A stretch of DNA of 64,000 nt from VFJZ01 sp046598415 (GCA_046598415.1 JBKJIG010000134.1:1-64000), one strand, 5' to 3'. Shown: positions 53,817 to 63,147, numbered from the stretch's first letter. Program-made: numbers and translations. The notes: generated by a model not told the origin, from the sequence alone.

Positions 53817-54940
53817 CAGCCCGCCGCCGGCACCCGGTCGAGCCACGACACGCCGCGCACCTGCGTGGCGATGGCGAGCTGCGGTGCGAGCGTCTCGACG
53901 TCGACGAACACAATCGCCTGCAGGGTCGCGACGGCGAACCGGGTGCCGTCCGGCGAGACGGTGGCGGACGTGATCGGGAAGCGGCCGATCAGCCGCAGGC
54001 GGTCGCCGGTCTCGAGGTTGAACAGCTCCCAGCCGGCGTCGCCGCGCAGCGCCAGCGCTCGTCCGTCGTCGGCGAGCTGCACGTCGCGCACGCGGAAGGC
54101 GTTCGTCAGTTGCCGTCGGGACGTCACCACACGTCCCTGGCGGTCGTAGAGCGTCACGAACGTGAACGCCGCGGCCGTGTCGAAGCCGAAGCCGGCGATC
54201 AACCGCCCCGAGCGGCTCGTCGCCAGCACCGGCAGCTCGCCCCGCAGGCGCTGCGCCAGCTCGACCACCTGCCGCCCGGTGGTGGCGTCGACCAGCGTGC
54301 GGCGGTCGTCGCGCAGCGCGAGGATGCGGTTGCCATAGGCGATGCGACCGCACTCGCTGCCGGGCACGCGCCGCGTGCGGCGCGGCGTGTCGATGACGGT
54401 GCCGGCGAACTCGCAGGTCGCGACGGCGCCCTGGTCGCTGACCACGGTCGGTCCGCGGCCGATGGCGCTGCCGACCCGGCGCGCCGTGCGCGTGACCCCC
54501 GTGGTGGTGTCGACGACGACGATCGGCTCGCCCTCCGGCTCGAACCGCGTCGAGGTGGCGAGGAACCGGCCCGACGGCGAGCGCTGCACCGCGCAGGCCG
54601 GCACGCCCAGGGCGAGCCGCCCGGGCGGGCCGGGGTCGGCAAGGTCGACGATGCCGGGCTCGCAGATGCCGCTGCCCGTCAGCAGCACTCCGGGCAGCGC
54701 GCCCGGCGCCGGCAGGGGTAGCCGCCGGGGGTCGCCGACCGGCAGCGAGGGATCGATCGCCACGCCGGTCAGCGTTGCCGTGCCGGTCGTGTCCGTCGCG
54801 ACGGAGCCGGCCGGAGCCACGGTGGACGTGGCGGTGTCGACCGCCGCGGTCGATTCCGTGGTGGGAGCGTCGTTGCCCGAGCCGACACCCGATGCCAGCG
54901 CCGCACCGCCGATGACCAGCGCCACGACGGCCGCGATCAT
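53816..54940 (-). CDS. Membrane-anchored four-cysteine paralogue 2
   Basis: This 374-residue protein has a membrane segment (about residues 2-20), a Thr/Ala-rich linker, LPVGDPRRLPLPAPG, and a likely propeller region. Matching cysteines stand in ICEPG, PACAVQRS, VATCEF and SECGRI. The end reads TSATVSPDGTRFAVATLQAI. The second gene of the trio; its ATG lies 11 bases after the first gene's stop. Function unknown; sensing or binding at the cell surface is a guess. Confidence 0.7.
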   Translation of the reverse strand: MIAAVVALVIGGAALASGVGSGNDAPTTESTAAVDTATSTVAPAGSVATDTTGTATLTGVAIDPSLPVGDPRRLPLPAPGALPGVLLTGSGICEPGIVDLADPGPPGRLALGVPACAVQRSPSGRFLATSTRFEPEGEPIVVVDTTTGVTRTARRVGSAIGRGPTVVSDQGAVATCEFAGTVIDTPRRTRRVPGSECGRIAYGNRILALRDDRRTLVDATTGRQVVELAQRLRGELPVLATSRSGRLIAGFGFDTAAAFTFVTLYDRQGRVVTSRRQLTNAFRVRDVQLADDGRALALRGDAGWELFNLETGDRLRLIGRFPITSATVSPDGTRFAVATLQAIVFVDVETLAPQLAIATQVRGVSWLDRVPAAG

Positions 54941-54951
54941 CGGGACGGGCC

Positions 54952-55977
54952 TCAGCCGAGCCACGCGAGCTCCTTCGCGTCGGCCGCGAACGCCGCGACG
55001 GGCGCCAGCCGGCCGGCGTCGACGATCACGATGCCGCTCGAGACCACCACGGCCACGTAACGGCCGTCGGGCGAGAAGACGCCCTCGCGCACCTCCTCGC
55101 GGCCGATGGCGTTGAGCGAGCCGGCGCGCTGCGTGCGGTACAGCGCCCACTCCTGCGGTCCGCCCAGCCGAACCAGCGCCGTGGCGCCGTCGCGTGCGAT
55201 GCGCAGGTCGTTCGGCCGGCCGGTGCGCTGCAGCTCGAGCCGCCCGACCTGCCCGCCGTCGCGCCACACCTCGACCGTCCAGCCCGCGGCCGTCTCGACC
55301 CGTACCACCGCCACCTGATCACCGGCCGCGGCCAGCAGCCGGATCGAGCCGGCGCCGGCCTTGACGACGGTGCGGTCGCGGTCGTCGACCACGCGCCGCT
55401 CGTCGGTCGCGATGCGCAGGAGCCGTCCGGCGGAGTAGGCCGGACCGCAGCCGGGCAGCGTGCGCGGCGGGCCGTCGAGCCCCTGCTCGAGTACCTTGGA
55501 CGCGCCGCAGGTCGCGACGGTACCGTCGCCGGAGACGGCCGTGGCGCCGCCGCGCACCGGCCCGTCGTGCACGGCCCCCGTCGCGCGGACGAGCACGCGC
55601 AGCGCCGTCGTGTCCGGGCTCGAATTCTGCGTGAAGGCGATCGCGCCGCCGTCGGCGGACGACCACAGGCTGCAGGCGCGCTCCGGCAGCCCGGCGGCGG
55701 CCTCGCCGGTGGCCAGATCGAGCGTGCCGGTCGAGCAGTCGTTCCGGTTCCAGACGAGCGTGCCCGCGAAGGCTCCCGGCGTCGGCGGCGGCAGGCGCAG
55801 GACGCCGCCCAGGCCGGGATCGGCGAGCGTCGTGACGGCCTCGGTCGTCGGGGGGGAGACCGGCTGCGACGTGCCGCCCTCCCCGCCGGTCAGCGAGGCA
55901 CCGACCGCGGCGCCGGCGACGAGCATGACCACGCCGGCGACCAGCGGTGTCGCGAGGCGATGCGACCGGCGATCCAT
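54952..55977 (-). CDS. Membrane-anchored four-cysteine paralogue 1
   Basis: This 341-residue protein has a membrane segment (about residues 12-30), a short linker, then GGVLRLPPPTPGAFAG and the same propeller-like layout. Cysteines stand in NDCSTG, RACSLWSS, VATCGA and PGCGPA. Near the end GVFSPDGRYVAVVVSSGI matches the other two. It heads the operon with TACCAT 8 bases before the ATG. Divergent from the sugar kinase gene. Confidence 0.7.
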   Translation of the reverse strand: MDRRSHRLATPLVAGVVMLVAGAAVGASLTGGEGGTSQPVSPPTTEAVTTLADPGLGGVLRLPPPTPGAFAGTLVWNRNDCSTGTLDLATGEAAAGLPERACSLWSSADGGAIAFTQNSSPDTTALRVLVRATGAVHDGPVRGGATAVSGDGTVATCGASKVLEQGLDGPPRTLPGCGPAYSAGRLLRIATDERRVVDDRDRTVVKAGAGSIRLLAAAGDQVAVVRVETAAGWTVEVWRDGGQVGRLELQRTGRPNDLRIARDGATALVRLGGPQEWALYRTQRAGSLNAIGREEVREGVFSPDGRYVAVVVSSGIVIVDAGRLAPVAAFAADAKELAWLG

Positions 55978-55985
55978 CTCGCCCA

Positions 55986-55991
55986 ATGGTA
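55986..55991 (-). promoter_or_regulatory. -10 element of paralogue operon
   Basis: TACCAT on the minus strand ends 8 bases before the ATG at 55977; leaderless. Confidence 0.5.
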
Positions 55992-56001
55992 GAACCCGGG
56001 T

Positions 56002-56020
56002 GCGCCGGCCAGACCGGCGC
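56002..56020. promoter_or_regulatory. Inverted repeat between divergent operons
   Basis: GCGCCGG and CCGGCGC are perfect 7-base arms around CCAGA. A plus-strand TATGTT (56038-56043) follows as a possible -10 for the kinase gene. The repeat could be an operator of the sugar operon. Confidence 0.4.
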
Positions 56021-56096
56021 GTCCGGCGCAGTGCATGTATGTTGCGCGCCCGCACTTGAGCGTCCCTCGGGACAGGTGTCGAGAACGGAGCGGGCG

Positions 56097-57542
56097 ATGG
56101 CGACGCGCGGACGGCTCGTTGCAGGTGTGGATTCCTCGACCCAGGCGACGAAGGTCGTCCTCGTCGACAGCGCCGACGGCACCATCGTCGCGACCGGCCG
56201 CGCGACCCACGAGGTGACCGGCACCGGCGGTGCCCGCGAGACCGATCCCGAGGTGTGGTGGACGGCGCTGCGCGAGGCGCTGCAAGGCACCCGGCGGGCG
56301 GCGGAGATCGACGCGATCTCGGTCGGCGGGCAGCAGCACGGGCTGGTCATCCTGGATCGCGGCGGACACCCGCTGCGGCCGGCGCTGTTGTGGAACGACA
56401 CGCGCAGCGCGCCCGACGCGGCGCGGCTGGTGTCCGAGCGCGGCGCCGCCTGGTGGGCCGAGGCGACGGGCTGCGTCCCGGTGGCGTCGTTCACCGTCTC
56501 GAAGTGGGCGTGGCTGGTGCGCAACGAGCCGGAGCTGGTGCCGCAGGTGGCGGCCGTCCGGCTGCCGCACGACTTCCTGACCGAGCGCCTCTGCGGCGCC
56601 GGCGTGACCGACCGCGGCGACGCGTCGGGCACCGCGTGGCTCGACCCGGTGACGGGGCGGTACTGCGACGAGGTGCTCGGGCTGCCCCGCGTCGGGCTCG
56701 ACGCGGCGCTGCTGCCGACGGTGCTGGCGCACGACGCGGTGGCCGGGCACGTCACGGTCGGCGCCGCCGGGACGCTCGGTCTGCGCGCCGGGATCCCGGT
56801 CGGCTGCGGCACCGGCGACAACATGGCGGCCGGGCTCGCGCTCGGCGCGCGGTCGGGCCAGCCGGTCATCTCGCTCGGCACCTCGGGCACCGCGTACGTG
56901 ACGTCGAGCCGGCCGGCGCGCGACCCGAGCGGGACGGTGGCCGGCTTCGCCGACGCCGCGGGCGGCTTCCTGCCGCTCGCCGCTACCCTCAACTGCACGC
57001 TGGCCGTCGACCGGTTCGCCGCGCTGCTGCGCCTCGACCGCGAGGCCGTGGTCCCGGCCGGCGAGGTCGTGGTGCTGCCGTTCCTCGACGGGGAGCGCAC
57101 GCCGAACCTGCCGGCCGCGAGCGGGCTCGTGCTCGGGCTCCGGCACGGCACCGAGCCGGGCGCGATCCTGCAGGCGGCGTACGACGGCGCGGCCGTCTCG
57201 CTGCTCGGCGCGTTCGCCGCCATCGCGGCGGCCGGCGGCCACGTCGACGACGACGCGCCGCTGGTCGTGGTCGGCGGCGGCGCGCGGGGCCTCGCCTGGC
57301 GGCGCACGCTGGCGCGGCTCTCGGGCCGTGCCATCGCCGTGCCCGGCGCGACCGAGCTGGTGGCGCTCGGCGCCGCAGCGCAGGCCGCGGCGCTCCTGGA
57401 CGATCGCGATCCCGCCGCCGTCGCCCGCAGCTGGGATCTCGGCGGGGTGGTGGTGGAGCCGGCGGGCGAGGCCGACCGGGCGCGGGTCGAGCAGATCCGC
57501 GCGACGCTGGCCGCGGCGGCGCCGCTGCTCGGCGGTGCGTGA
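56097..57542 (+). CDS. Xylulokinase-like FGGY carbohydrate kinase
   Basis: This 481-residue FGGY kinase has VAGVDSSTQATKVVLVD, GGQQHGLVILD as in xylulokinases, and VVVGGGARGLAWRRTLA at the nucleotide site. CGGAGCGGGC lies before the ATG. Xylulose is a good guess, but 2-keto-3-deoxy acids or other ketoses are possible given the dehydratase and dehydrogenase downstream. Confidence 0.82.
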   Translation: MATRGRLVAGVDSSTQATKVVLVDSADGTIVATGRATHEVTGTGGARETDPEVWWTALREALQGTRRAAEIDAISVGGQQHGLVILDRGGHPLRPALLWNDTRSAPDAARLVSERGAAWWAEATGCVPVASFTVSKWAWLVRNEPELVPQVAAVRLPHDFLTERLCGAGVTDRGDASGTAWLDPVTGRYCDEVLGLPRVGLDAALLPTVLAHDAVAGHVTVGAAGTLGLRAGIPVGCGTGDNMAAGLALGARSGQPVISLGTSGTAYVTSSRPARDPSGTVAGFADAAGGFLPLAATLNCTLAVDRFAALLRLDREAVVPAGEVVVLPFLDGERTPNLPAASGLVLGLRHGTEPGAILQAAYDGAAVSLLGAFAAIAAAGGHVDDDAPLVVVGGGARGLAWRRTLARLSGRAIAVPGATELVALGAAAQAAALLDDRDPAAVARSWDLGGVVVEPAGEADRARVEQIRATLAAAAPLLGGA

Positions 57543-57543
57543 G

Positions 57544-57549
57544 TAGGCT
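57544..57549 (+). promoter_or_regulatory. -10 element, leaderless
   Basis: TAGGCT starts 2 bases after the kinase stop and ends 7 bases before the ATG at 57557. The dehydratase may thus be expressed separately. Confidence 0.4.
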
Positions 57550-57556
57550 TCCGGCC

Positions 57557-59227
57557 ATGCCGCAGCACCCGCTCCGCGACGACCCGGCCCGGGCCGGCGC
57601 CCGCGCTCACTTCCGCGCGATGGGCATCGACCCCGAGCGGCTCGACGGCCCGATCGTCGGCATCGCGTCGACCTGGACCGGCACGATGCCGTGCAACCTG
57701 ACGCAGCGCGAGCTGGCCGACCAGGTCGCCGAGGCCGTCACCGCGGCCGGCGGCGTGCCACTGATCTTCAACACGATCGCCGTCTCCGACAACCAGACGC
57801 AGGCGACGTCGGGCATGCGCGCATCGCTGGTGTCGCGCGAGGTGATCGCCGACTCGATCGAGCTGATGTGCATCGCCCACCAGTTCGACGCGCTGGTGTG
57901 CCTGACGGGCTGTGACAAGACGACGCCGGCCGCGCTGATGGCGCTGGCGCGCGTCGACCGGCCGGCCGTGGTGCTCTACAGCGGCCCGATGCGGGCGGGG
58001 CGGCTGCGTGACCGCGCGTTGACGATCGGCGACGTGTGGGAGGCGGTCGGCGCGCACGGCCGCGGGCTCATGGAGCGCGCCGAGCTGGACGAGATCGAGC
58101 GCCACGCGTGTCGGGGGCCGGGCACTTGCGCCGGACAGTTCACCGCCAACACGATGGCGATCGCGCTCGACTGCCTGGGGCTCGCGATCCTCGGCGACGG
58201 GCTCATCCCCGCCGACGCGCGGGAGGAGAAGGCCGATGCGGCGGCCCGGGCCGGCGAGCTCGCGGTGCGCCTCGGCGTCGCCGGCGGGCCGACGTCGCGC
58301 AGCTTCCTGACGCGGGCGACGATCGGCAACGCGATGGCCGGCGTGTCCGCGACCGGCGGGTCGACGAACGGGCTGCTCCACCTGCTCGCGATCGCCCACG
58401 AGGCGGGCGTGCAGATCAGCCTCGACGAGCTGACCGACATCGCCGCGCGCACGCCCGTCGTCGCCAGCCTGGCGCCGTCGGGCAGGTACGTCGCGGCGGA
58501 TCTCGACCGGGTGGGCGGCACGCCGACGGTGCTGCGCGAGCTGGTGCGCGGCGGGTACGTCGACGGCTCGGCTCCCGCCGTCGAGGGCGGCACGCTCGAG
58601 TCGGCGACGGCCGAGGCGGAGGATCCGGACGGCGACGTCACCTATCCGCACGACGCGCCGTACAAGCCGTCGGGCCTGCTGTTCTCACTGCACGGCAACC
58701 TGGCGCCGGAGGGCGCGGTCATCAAGCTGGCCGGCACGGCGCGCACGTCGCAGACCGGGCCGGCGCGGGTGTTCGACGGCGAGGAGGCGTGCACCAGCGC
58801 CATCCGCGGTGGCGTCATCAACGGGGGCGACGTGCTGATCGTGCGTTACGAGGGCCCGGCCGGCGGCCCCGGCATGCGCGAGATGCTGAGCGTGACGGCC
58901 TCCGTGATGGGCGTCGGGCTGGGCGAGTCGGTCGCGCTCGTCACCGACGGCCGGTTCTCGGGCGTGACGCGCGGGTTCATGGTCGGGCACGTTGCGCCCG
59001 AGGCGGCACGGGGCGGTCCGCTCGCGATCGTCCGCGACGGCGACCTGGTGACGATCGACGTTACCCGGCGGTCGCTGCACCTGCACGTCGAGGACGTCGA
59101 GATCGCGCGCCGGCTGCACGAGTGGATCCGGCCGCAGTCCGCGGTCACCGGCGGGGTGCTCGGCCGGTACGCGGCGCTGGTCGGGTCGGCGTCGGAGGGC
59201 GCGGTGCTGCGGACACCGGGCGGCTGA
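57557..59227 (+). CDS. IlvD/Edd family dehydratase (probably sugar-acid)
   Basis: This 556-residue Fe-S dehydratase has three cluster-type cysteines, in TMPCNLTQ, CLTGCDKT and GPGTCAGQFTANTM. The family contains dihydroxy-acid dehydratase (IlvD), xylonate and gluconate dehydratases. Standing between a sugar kinase and a glucose-dehydrogenase-like gene, a sugar-acid substrate is likelier than the branched-chain one. The general sequence is nevertheless IlvD-like, so IlvD cannot be excluded. Confidence 0.82.
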   Translation: MPQHPLRDDPARAGARAHFRAMGIDPERLDGPIVGIASTWTGTMPCNLTQRELADQVAEAVTAAGGVPLIFNTIAVSDNQTQATSGMRASLVSREVIADSIELMCIAHQFDALVCLTGCDKTTPAALMALARVDRPAVVLYSGPMRAGRLRDRALTIGDVWEAVGAHGRGLMERAELDEIERHACRGPGTCAGQFTANTMAIALDCLGLAILGDGLIPADAREEKADAAARAGELAVRLGVAGGPTSRSFLTRATIGNAMAGVSATGGSTNGLLHLLAIAHEAGVQISLDELTDIAARTPVVASLAPSGRYVAADLDRVGGTPTVLRELVRGGYVDGSAPAVEGGTLESATAEAEDPDGDVTYPHDAPYKPSGLLFSLHGNLAPEGAVIKLAGTARTSQTGPARVFDGEEACTSAIRGGVINGGDVLIVRYEGPAGGPGMREMLSVTASVMGVGLGESVALVTDGRFSGVTRGFMVGHVAPEAARGGPLAIVRDGDLVTIDVTRRSLHLHVEDVEIARRLHEWIRPQSAVTGGVLGRYAALVGSASEGAVLRTPGG

Positions 59228-60285
59228 TGCAGGCGCTCGTCACGCGGCCCGGTACGGCCGGTACGGCGCACATCGCCGATGTCGCCGAGCCCGTGGCCGG
59301 GGACGATGCCGTGCTGCTCCGCATCGTCGAGGTCGGCGTCTGCGGCACCGACCGCGAGATCATCGATGGCCACTTCGGCGTCGCCCCGCCGGGTCGCGAC
59401 ACGCTGGTGCTGGGCCACGAGATGCTCGGCCGCGTCGAGCGCGACGGACACGGCTTCTCGCGCGGCGACCTGGTCGCGGCGACGGTGCGGCGGTCGTGTG
59501 GGCACTGTGCGGCGTGCGGCGCGGGATCTTCCGACTCGTGCCTGACGGGCGACTACACGGAGCGTGGCATCACGGCGCTCGACGGCTTCGCGAGCGAGCT
59601 GGTGGCCGAGCGCGCCGAGCATCTGGTGCCCGTGCCGGCGCGGCTCCGGTCGATCGGCGTGCTGTCGGAGCCGACGTCGGTCGGCGCGCGCGCCGTGCGG
59701 CATGCGCGGACGGTGGGCGATCGCCAGGTGTGGCGTCCGGCGCGCGCGCTGGTGCTCGGTACCGGGGCGATCGGCATGCTCTCGGCCGTGCAGTTGCGGC
59801 TCGAGGGTCTCGAGGTGTGGGTCACGGGGCTGGCGACGGCCGACAGCGAGTCGGCGGCGCTGGTCGAGGGCCTCGGCGCGCGCTACGTGCCGGCCGGCGA
59901 GGGCATGGTCGAGGCGCTGGCGGCCGATGTCGGCGGGTTCGACCTGGTGCTCGAGGCGACGGGTGACGCGCAGGTGATGGCGTCATCGGTCGGCCTGCTC
60001 GGGCGCAGCGGGGTGGCGGTGCTGCTCGGCATCGATGGCCGGGCCCGGGACGTCTCGGTCGACGGCCGCGTGCTCGGCACCGACTTCGTCCTCGGCAACC
60101 GCGCGCTGATCGGCAGCGTCAACGCCCGCTCCGACGACTGGCACGCGGCCGTCGTCGCGCTGGACGGAGCGTGGGATCGCTTCGGCGACGTGGTGGAACG
60201 GTTCGTGGGTCTACGCGTGCCGGCCGACCGCTTCGCCGACGCGCTCGCGTATCGCGGCATCAAGGCGGCACTCGCGCTCGGATAG
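59227..60285 (+). CDS. Zinc-dependent glucose/aldose 1-dehydrogenase
   Basis: This 352-residue medium-chain dehydrogenase resembles the archaeal-type glucose dehydrogenases. It has VGVCGTDREI, GHEMLGRV, the structural-zinc cysteines in CGHCAACGAGSSDSC, and GDYTERGI. The nucleotide loop is VLGTGAIGMLS. The start overlaps the dehydratase stop by one base. It would oxidise an aldose to the lactone, feeding the dehydratase. Confidence 0.85.
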   Translation: MQALVTRPGTAGTAHIADVAEPVAGDDAVLLRIVEVGVCGTDREIIDGHFGVAPPGRDTLVLGHEMLGRVERDGHGFSRGDLVAATVRRSCGHCAACGAGSSDSCLTGDYTERGITALDGFASELVAERAEHLVPVPARLRSIGVLSEPTSVGARAVRHARTVGDRQVWRPARALVLGTGAIGMLSAVQLRLEGLEVWVTGLATADSESAALVEGLGARYVPAGEGMVEALAADVGGFDLVLEATGDAQVMASSVGLLGRSGVAVLLGIDGRARDVSVDGRVLGTDFVLGNRALIGSVNARSDDWHAAVVALDGAWDRFGDVVERFVGLRVPADRFADALAYRGIKAALALG

Positions 60286-60353
60286 CAGGTGGGTGCCTTC
60301 GGCCGACGTCTGGCTCCTGAATAGGAGGCTCGTTCCGCGCACTCGAGGCAGCC

Positions 60354-60465
60354 TCGGAGACGTGCAGCTCCTACGCAGACGCCACCTATCGCAAGCGCCG
60401 AAACGACTCATCTTCTACGCCACCTAACGCTGATGATTCCATCCACAACCGGGACTTGGCAGATC
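60354..60465. repeat. Dispersed repeat, copy B
   Basis: It matches bases 1-113 in the same orientation. It lies in the 303-base gap 60286-60588, which holds no other element except the promoter TACAGT at 60541-60546 and the AGAGGAG ribosome-binding site of the next gene. Both copies lie just after the 3' end of an operon. Confidence 0.8.
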
Positions 60466-60588
60466 TCTGACCACCGCGACGAGCGACCGGAGACGTCCGA
60501 GCCTGGCAGGGATCCGCTCCGCCGGCTCGACGGGCGGCGACTACAGTGACCCTGCTCCACCCACCGCACCACCGATCAGAGGAGCACC

Positions 60589-60918
60589 ATGCCGGGCACC
60601 CGCCCCGCCGTCATCGACCGCTACTTCATCGTGGCCGCCGAGCGCGATACCGACGCCTTCATGGCGCTGTTCACCGACGACGCCGACGTCGTCGACGAGG
60701 GCCGGCGGCACCGCGGCAGCGACGCGATCCGCCTCTGGCGCGACGGCGCCGCCGCCCAGGAGCACACCACCACCATCACCGGCACCGTCGTCCTCGGCGA
60801 CCACGGCCACCGCATCAACACCCGCCTCGACGGCGACGTCCCCGGCGGCAGCGCCGAGGTCGCCTACCGCTTCACGACGGACGAGGACCGGATCACCCGC
60901 CTGCAGATCGGCGGCTAG
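60589..60918 (+). CDS. SnoaL/NTF2-like protein
   Basis: This 109-residue protein has the NTF2-like fold of SnoaL-type proteins: IDRYFIVAAERDTDAFMALF, then FTDDADVVDEGRRHRGSDAI. Such proteins bind or isomerise small molecules; the ligand is unknown. AGAGGAG lies 8 bases before the ATG. The stop overlaps the end of the convergent pfk gene. Confidence 0.8.
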   Translation: MPGTRPAVIDRYFIVAAERDTDAFMALFTDDADVVDEGRRHRGSDAIRLWRDGAAAQEHTTTITGTVVLGDHGHRINTRLDGDVPGGSAEVAYRFTTDEDRITRLQIGG

Positions 60919-61949
60919 CCGAAGAACGCCTCCGCCAGCGCGTAGTACTCGCGGGGCACGGTCTTCAGCTCCTTGACGGCGTCCGCCAGCGGCACCGGGA
61001 TCACCTCGGTGCCGCGCAGGGCGGTCATCAGGCCGTACCGGCCACTCGTCGCGAGGTCGGCCGCGAGCAGCCCGTAGCGGGTCGCCAGCACGCGGTCGTA
61101 CGCGGTCGGCGAGCCGCCGCGCTGCAGGTGGCCGAGCACCGTCACGCGGGTGTCGAAGCCGGTCAGGCGCTTCAGTTCCTCGGCCAGCCGGTCGCCGACG
61201 CCACCGAGGCGCACGTGGCCGAACGCGTCGAGCTCGGCGGTCTGCGTCGCGAGGCCCTCGGAGCCGGCCTCGTGCGTGAGCGGCCAGCCCTCCGACACCA
61301 CGACGATCGAGAAGTCGCGGCCGCGGGCGTGGCGGGCGCGCACCATCTCGGCGCAGCGCTCCACGGTGACGGGGAACTCGGGGATCAGCACGACGTCGGC
61401 GCCGCCGGCGAGGCCGCTCTGGACGGCCAGCCAGCCGGCGTGGCGACCCATCACCTCGACCACCATCACGCGGTCGTGCGACTCGGCGGTCGTGTGCAGC
61501 CGGTCGATCGCCTCGGTCGCGATCGACACCGCGGTGTCGAACCCGAAGGTCTGGTCCGTCGCCGCGATGTCGTTGTCGATGGTCTTCGGGACGCCGATGA
61601 CCGGCGCTCCGTGCTCCGCGTGCAGCCGGTGCGCCACTCCCAGTGTGTCCTCGCCGCCGATGGCGATCAGCGCGTCGAACTGCTCGAGCGTCTCGAGCAC
61701 CGCCTCGACGCCGCCCTCCTCGTTGAACGGGTTCGTGCGGCTCGTCTTCAGGATGGTGCCGCCGCGCGGCAGGATGCCGGAGACGTCGTCGATCCCGAGC
61801 GGCATGAAACGCGGGTCGATCATCCCGCGCCAGCCGCGCAGGACGCCGACCACCTCGTGCTCGTCGCCGGCCAGGCGCCGCGTCGCGGCGCGGATCACCG
61901 CGTTCAGTCCGGGGCAGTCGCCGCCGCCCGTGAGCATGCCGATCCTCAT
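60915..61949 (-). CDS. pfkA: 6-phosphofructokinase, probably PPi-dependent
   Basis: This 344-residue enzyme has GGGDCPGLNAVIR at the N-terminus and the fructose-6-phosphate site PKTIDND (121-127). At the phosphoryl-donor site it reads GGEDT (98-102) with D101 and K122. ATP-dependent enzymes have glycine at the first of these; Asp plus Lys is the pyrophosphate-type signature, as in Amycolatopsis. It is coupled to the ROK gene upstream (ATGA). Confidence 0.9.
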   Translation of the reverse strand: MRIGMLTGGGDCPGLNAVIRAATRRLAGDEHEVVGVLRGWRGMIDPRFMPLGIDDVSGILPRGGTILKTSRTNPFNEEGGVEAVLETLEQFDALIAIGGEDTLGVAHRLHAEHGAPVIGVPKTIDNDIAATDQTFGFDTAVSIATEAIDRLHTTAESHDRVMVVEVMGRHAGWLAVQSGLAGGADVVLIPEFPVTVERCAEMVRARHARGRDFSIVVVSEGWPLTHEAGSEGLATQTAELDAFGHVRLGGVGDRLAEELKRLTGFDTRVTVLGHLQRGGSPTAYDRVLATRYGLLAADLATSGRYGLMTALRGTEVIPVPLADAVKELKTVPREYYALAEAFFG

Positions 61950-63133
61950 GCGGTCCTCTCGATCATCTCGACGGTGAAACGGTCGCCATCGCGCAGCACC
62001 AGGGCGAGCGCGCCGAGCGCCTCGGCGCGCGACCCGAGCGCTGCCGGCACGACCTCGGCCGCGGCGGCGGCGACGTGCATCGCGGCCCGATCCAGCGCGG
62101 CCCGGAACGATGCCTCCAGGTGCGGCCACGCGGCCGCGAGCTCGCCGCCGATGATGATCCGGCGGGGGTTCAGGACGTTGCAGATCATCGCGGCGGCCTG
62201 GCCGATCTCGCTGCCCGCGTCGCGCAGCGCGCGTCGGCAGGCGACGTCGCCGGCGTCCGCCTGCGCGATCACCTCGGCGATCCCGGGCTGCCCGGCGCGC
62301 CGGGCGATGGCCTCGATCCCCGCGGTCGTCTCGAGGCAGCCGCGGTTGCCGCAGCGGCACAGCTCGCCCTCGGCGGTCCGCGTCGTGTGGCCGATCTCGC
62401 CGGCCGTGCCGAGCGCGCCGCCGTACAGGCGGTCGTCGAGGATCAGGCCCGCGCCGATGCCGCGCGACAGCTTCAGGTAGACGACGTCGGCGGCGCCCGC
62501 GCCGGCGCCCCAGGCGGCCTCGGCCACCGCGCACGCGTTGGCGTCGTTCTCGACGTGCACGGGGACACCGAGCTTGCGCGAGACGGCCTCGCCCAGGTCG
62601 ACGCCGGCCACCGAGGCGATGGTGGACGACTCGCCGACGCGGCCCGTCGCCCGGTCGACCGGGCCCGAGATCGCGAGACCGGCGCCGATCAGCCGCCGCG
62701 CCGGCAGCCCGGCCGTGGCGAGGACCGCAGCCACCGCGGCGGCGATCGCTTCGAGCACTGCGTCGAGCGACGGGTCGGCCGCGATCGCGAAGGAGTCCTC
62801 CGCCAGGATGGCGTGCCCGAGATCGGCCAGCACCACGCGGCTCGTCGCCCCGCCGATGTCGATGCCGACGGCGGTGCCGGCCGCCGCGTTGAGCGTGACC
62901 GGCACGCCGGGCCGTCCGACGCCCTCGGGTGCGGCGGTGCCGCCCTCCGACGCGATGCCGGCGGCGACGAGGTCGGCGATGACCGTCGAGATGGTGCTGC
63001 GCGACAGCCCGGTGCGGCGCGCCAGCTCGGCACGCGAGACGGCGCCGTTGCGGCGCAGGGCGTGCAGCACCAGGGCGCGGTTGCGCTCACGGAGCGCCTC
63101 GAGCGAGCCGGGGGCGGCGGTGTCGTCGCGCAT
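61946..63133 (-). CDS. ROK family transcriptional regulator/kinase
   Basis: This 395-residue protein has an N-terminal winged helix (VSRAELARRTGLSRSTISTV) and a ROK sugar-kinase domain with GIDIGGATSR and the zinc motif CRCGNRGCLE. It probably represses sugar genes and senses a sugar or phosphosugar, perhaps controlling pfk and the divergent glgC. TATCCT lies 8 bases before the ATG. Confidence 0.88.
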   Translation of the reverse strand: MRDDTAAPGSLEALRERNRALVLHALRRNGAVSRAELARRTGLSRSTISTVIADLVAAGIASEGGTAAPEGVGRPGVPVTLNAAAGTAVGIDIGGATSRVVLADLGHAILAEDSFAIAADPSLDAVLEAIAAAVAAVLATAGLPARRLIGAGLAISGPVDRATGRVGESSTIASVAGVDLGEAVSRKLGVPVHVENDANACAVAEAAWGAGAGAADVVYLKLSRGIGAGLILDDRLYGGALGTAGEIGHTTRTAEGELCRCGNRGCLETTAGIEAIARRAGQPGIAEVIAQADAGDVACRRALRDAGSEIGQAAAMICNVLNPRRIIIGGELAAAWPHLEASFRAALDRAAMHVAAAAAEVVPAALGSRAEALGALALVLRDGDRFTVEMIERTA

Positions 63134-63141
63134 CGCCGCCC

Positions 63142-63147
63142 AGGATA
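63142..63147 (-). promoter_or_regulatory. -10 element, leaderless
   Basis: TATCCT on the minus strand ends 8 bases before the ATG at 63133. Confidence 0.5.

Noticed and set aside
55319..58651. 1110-codon open frame on the minus strand
   Set aside because: It lies opposite the sugar kinase, dehydratase and a paralogue gene, all with clear motifs. The translation is low-complexity Arg/Ser/Pro, a shadow caused by high GC at third positions.
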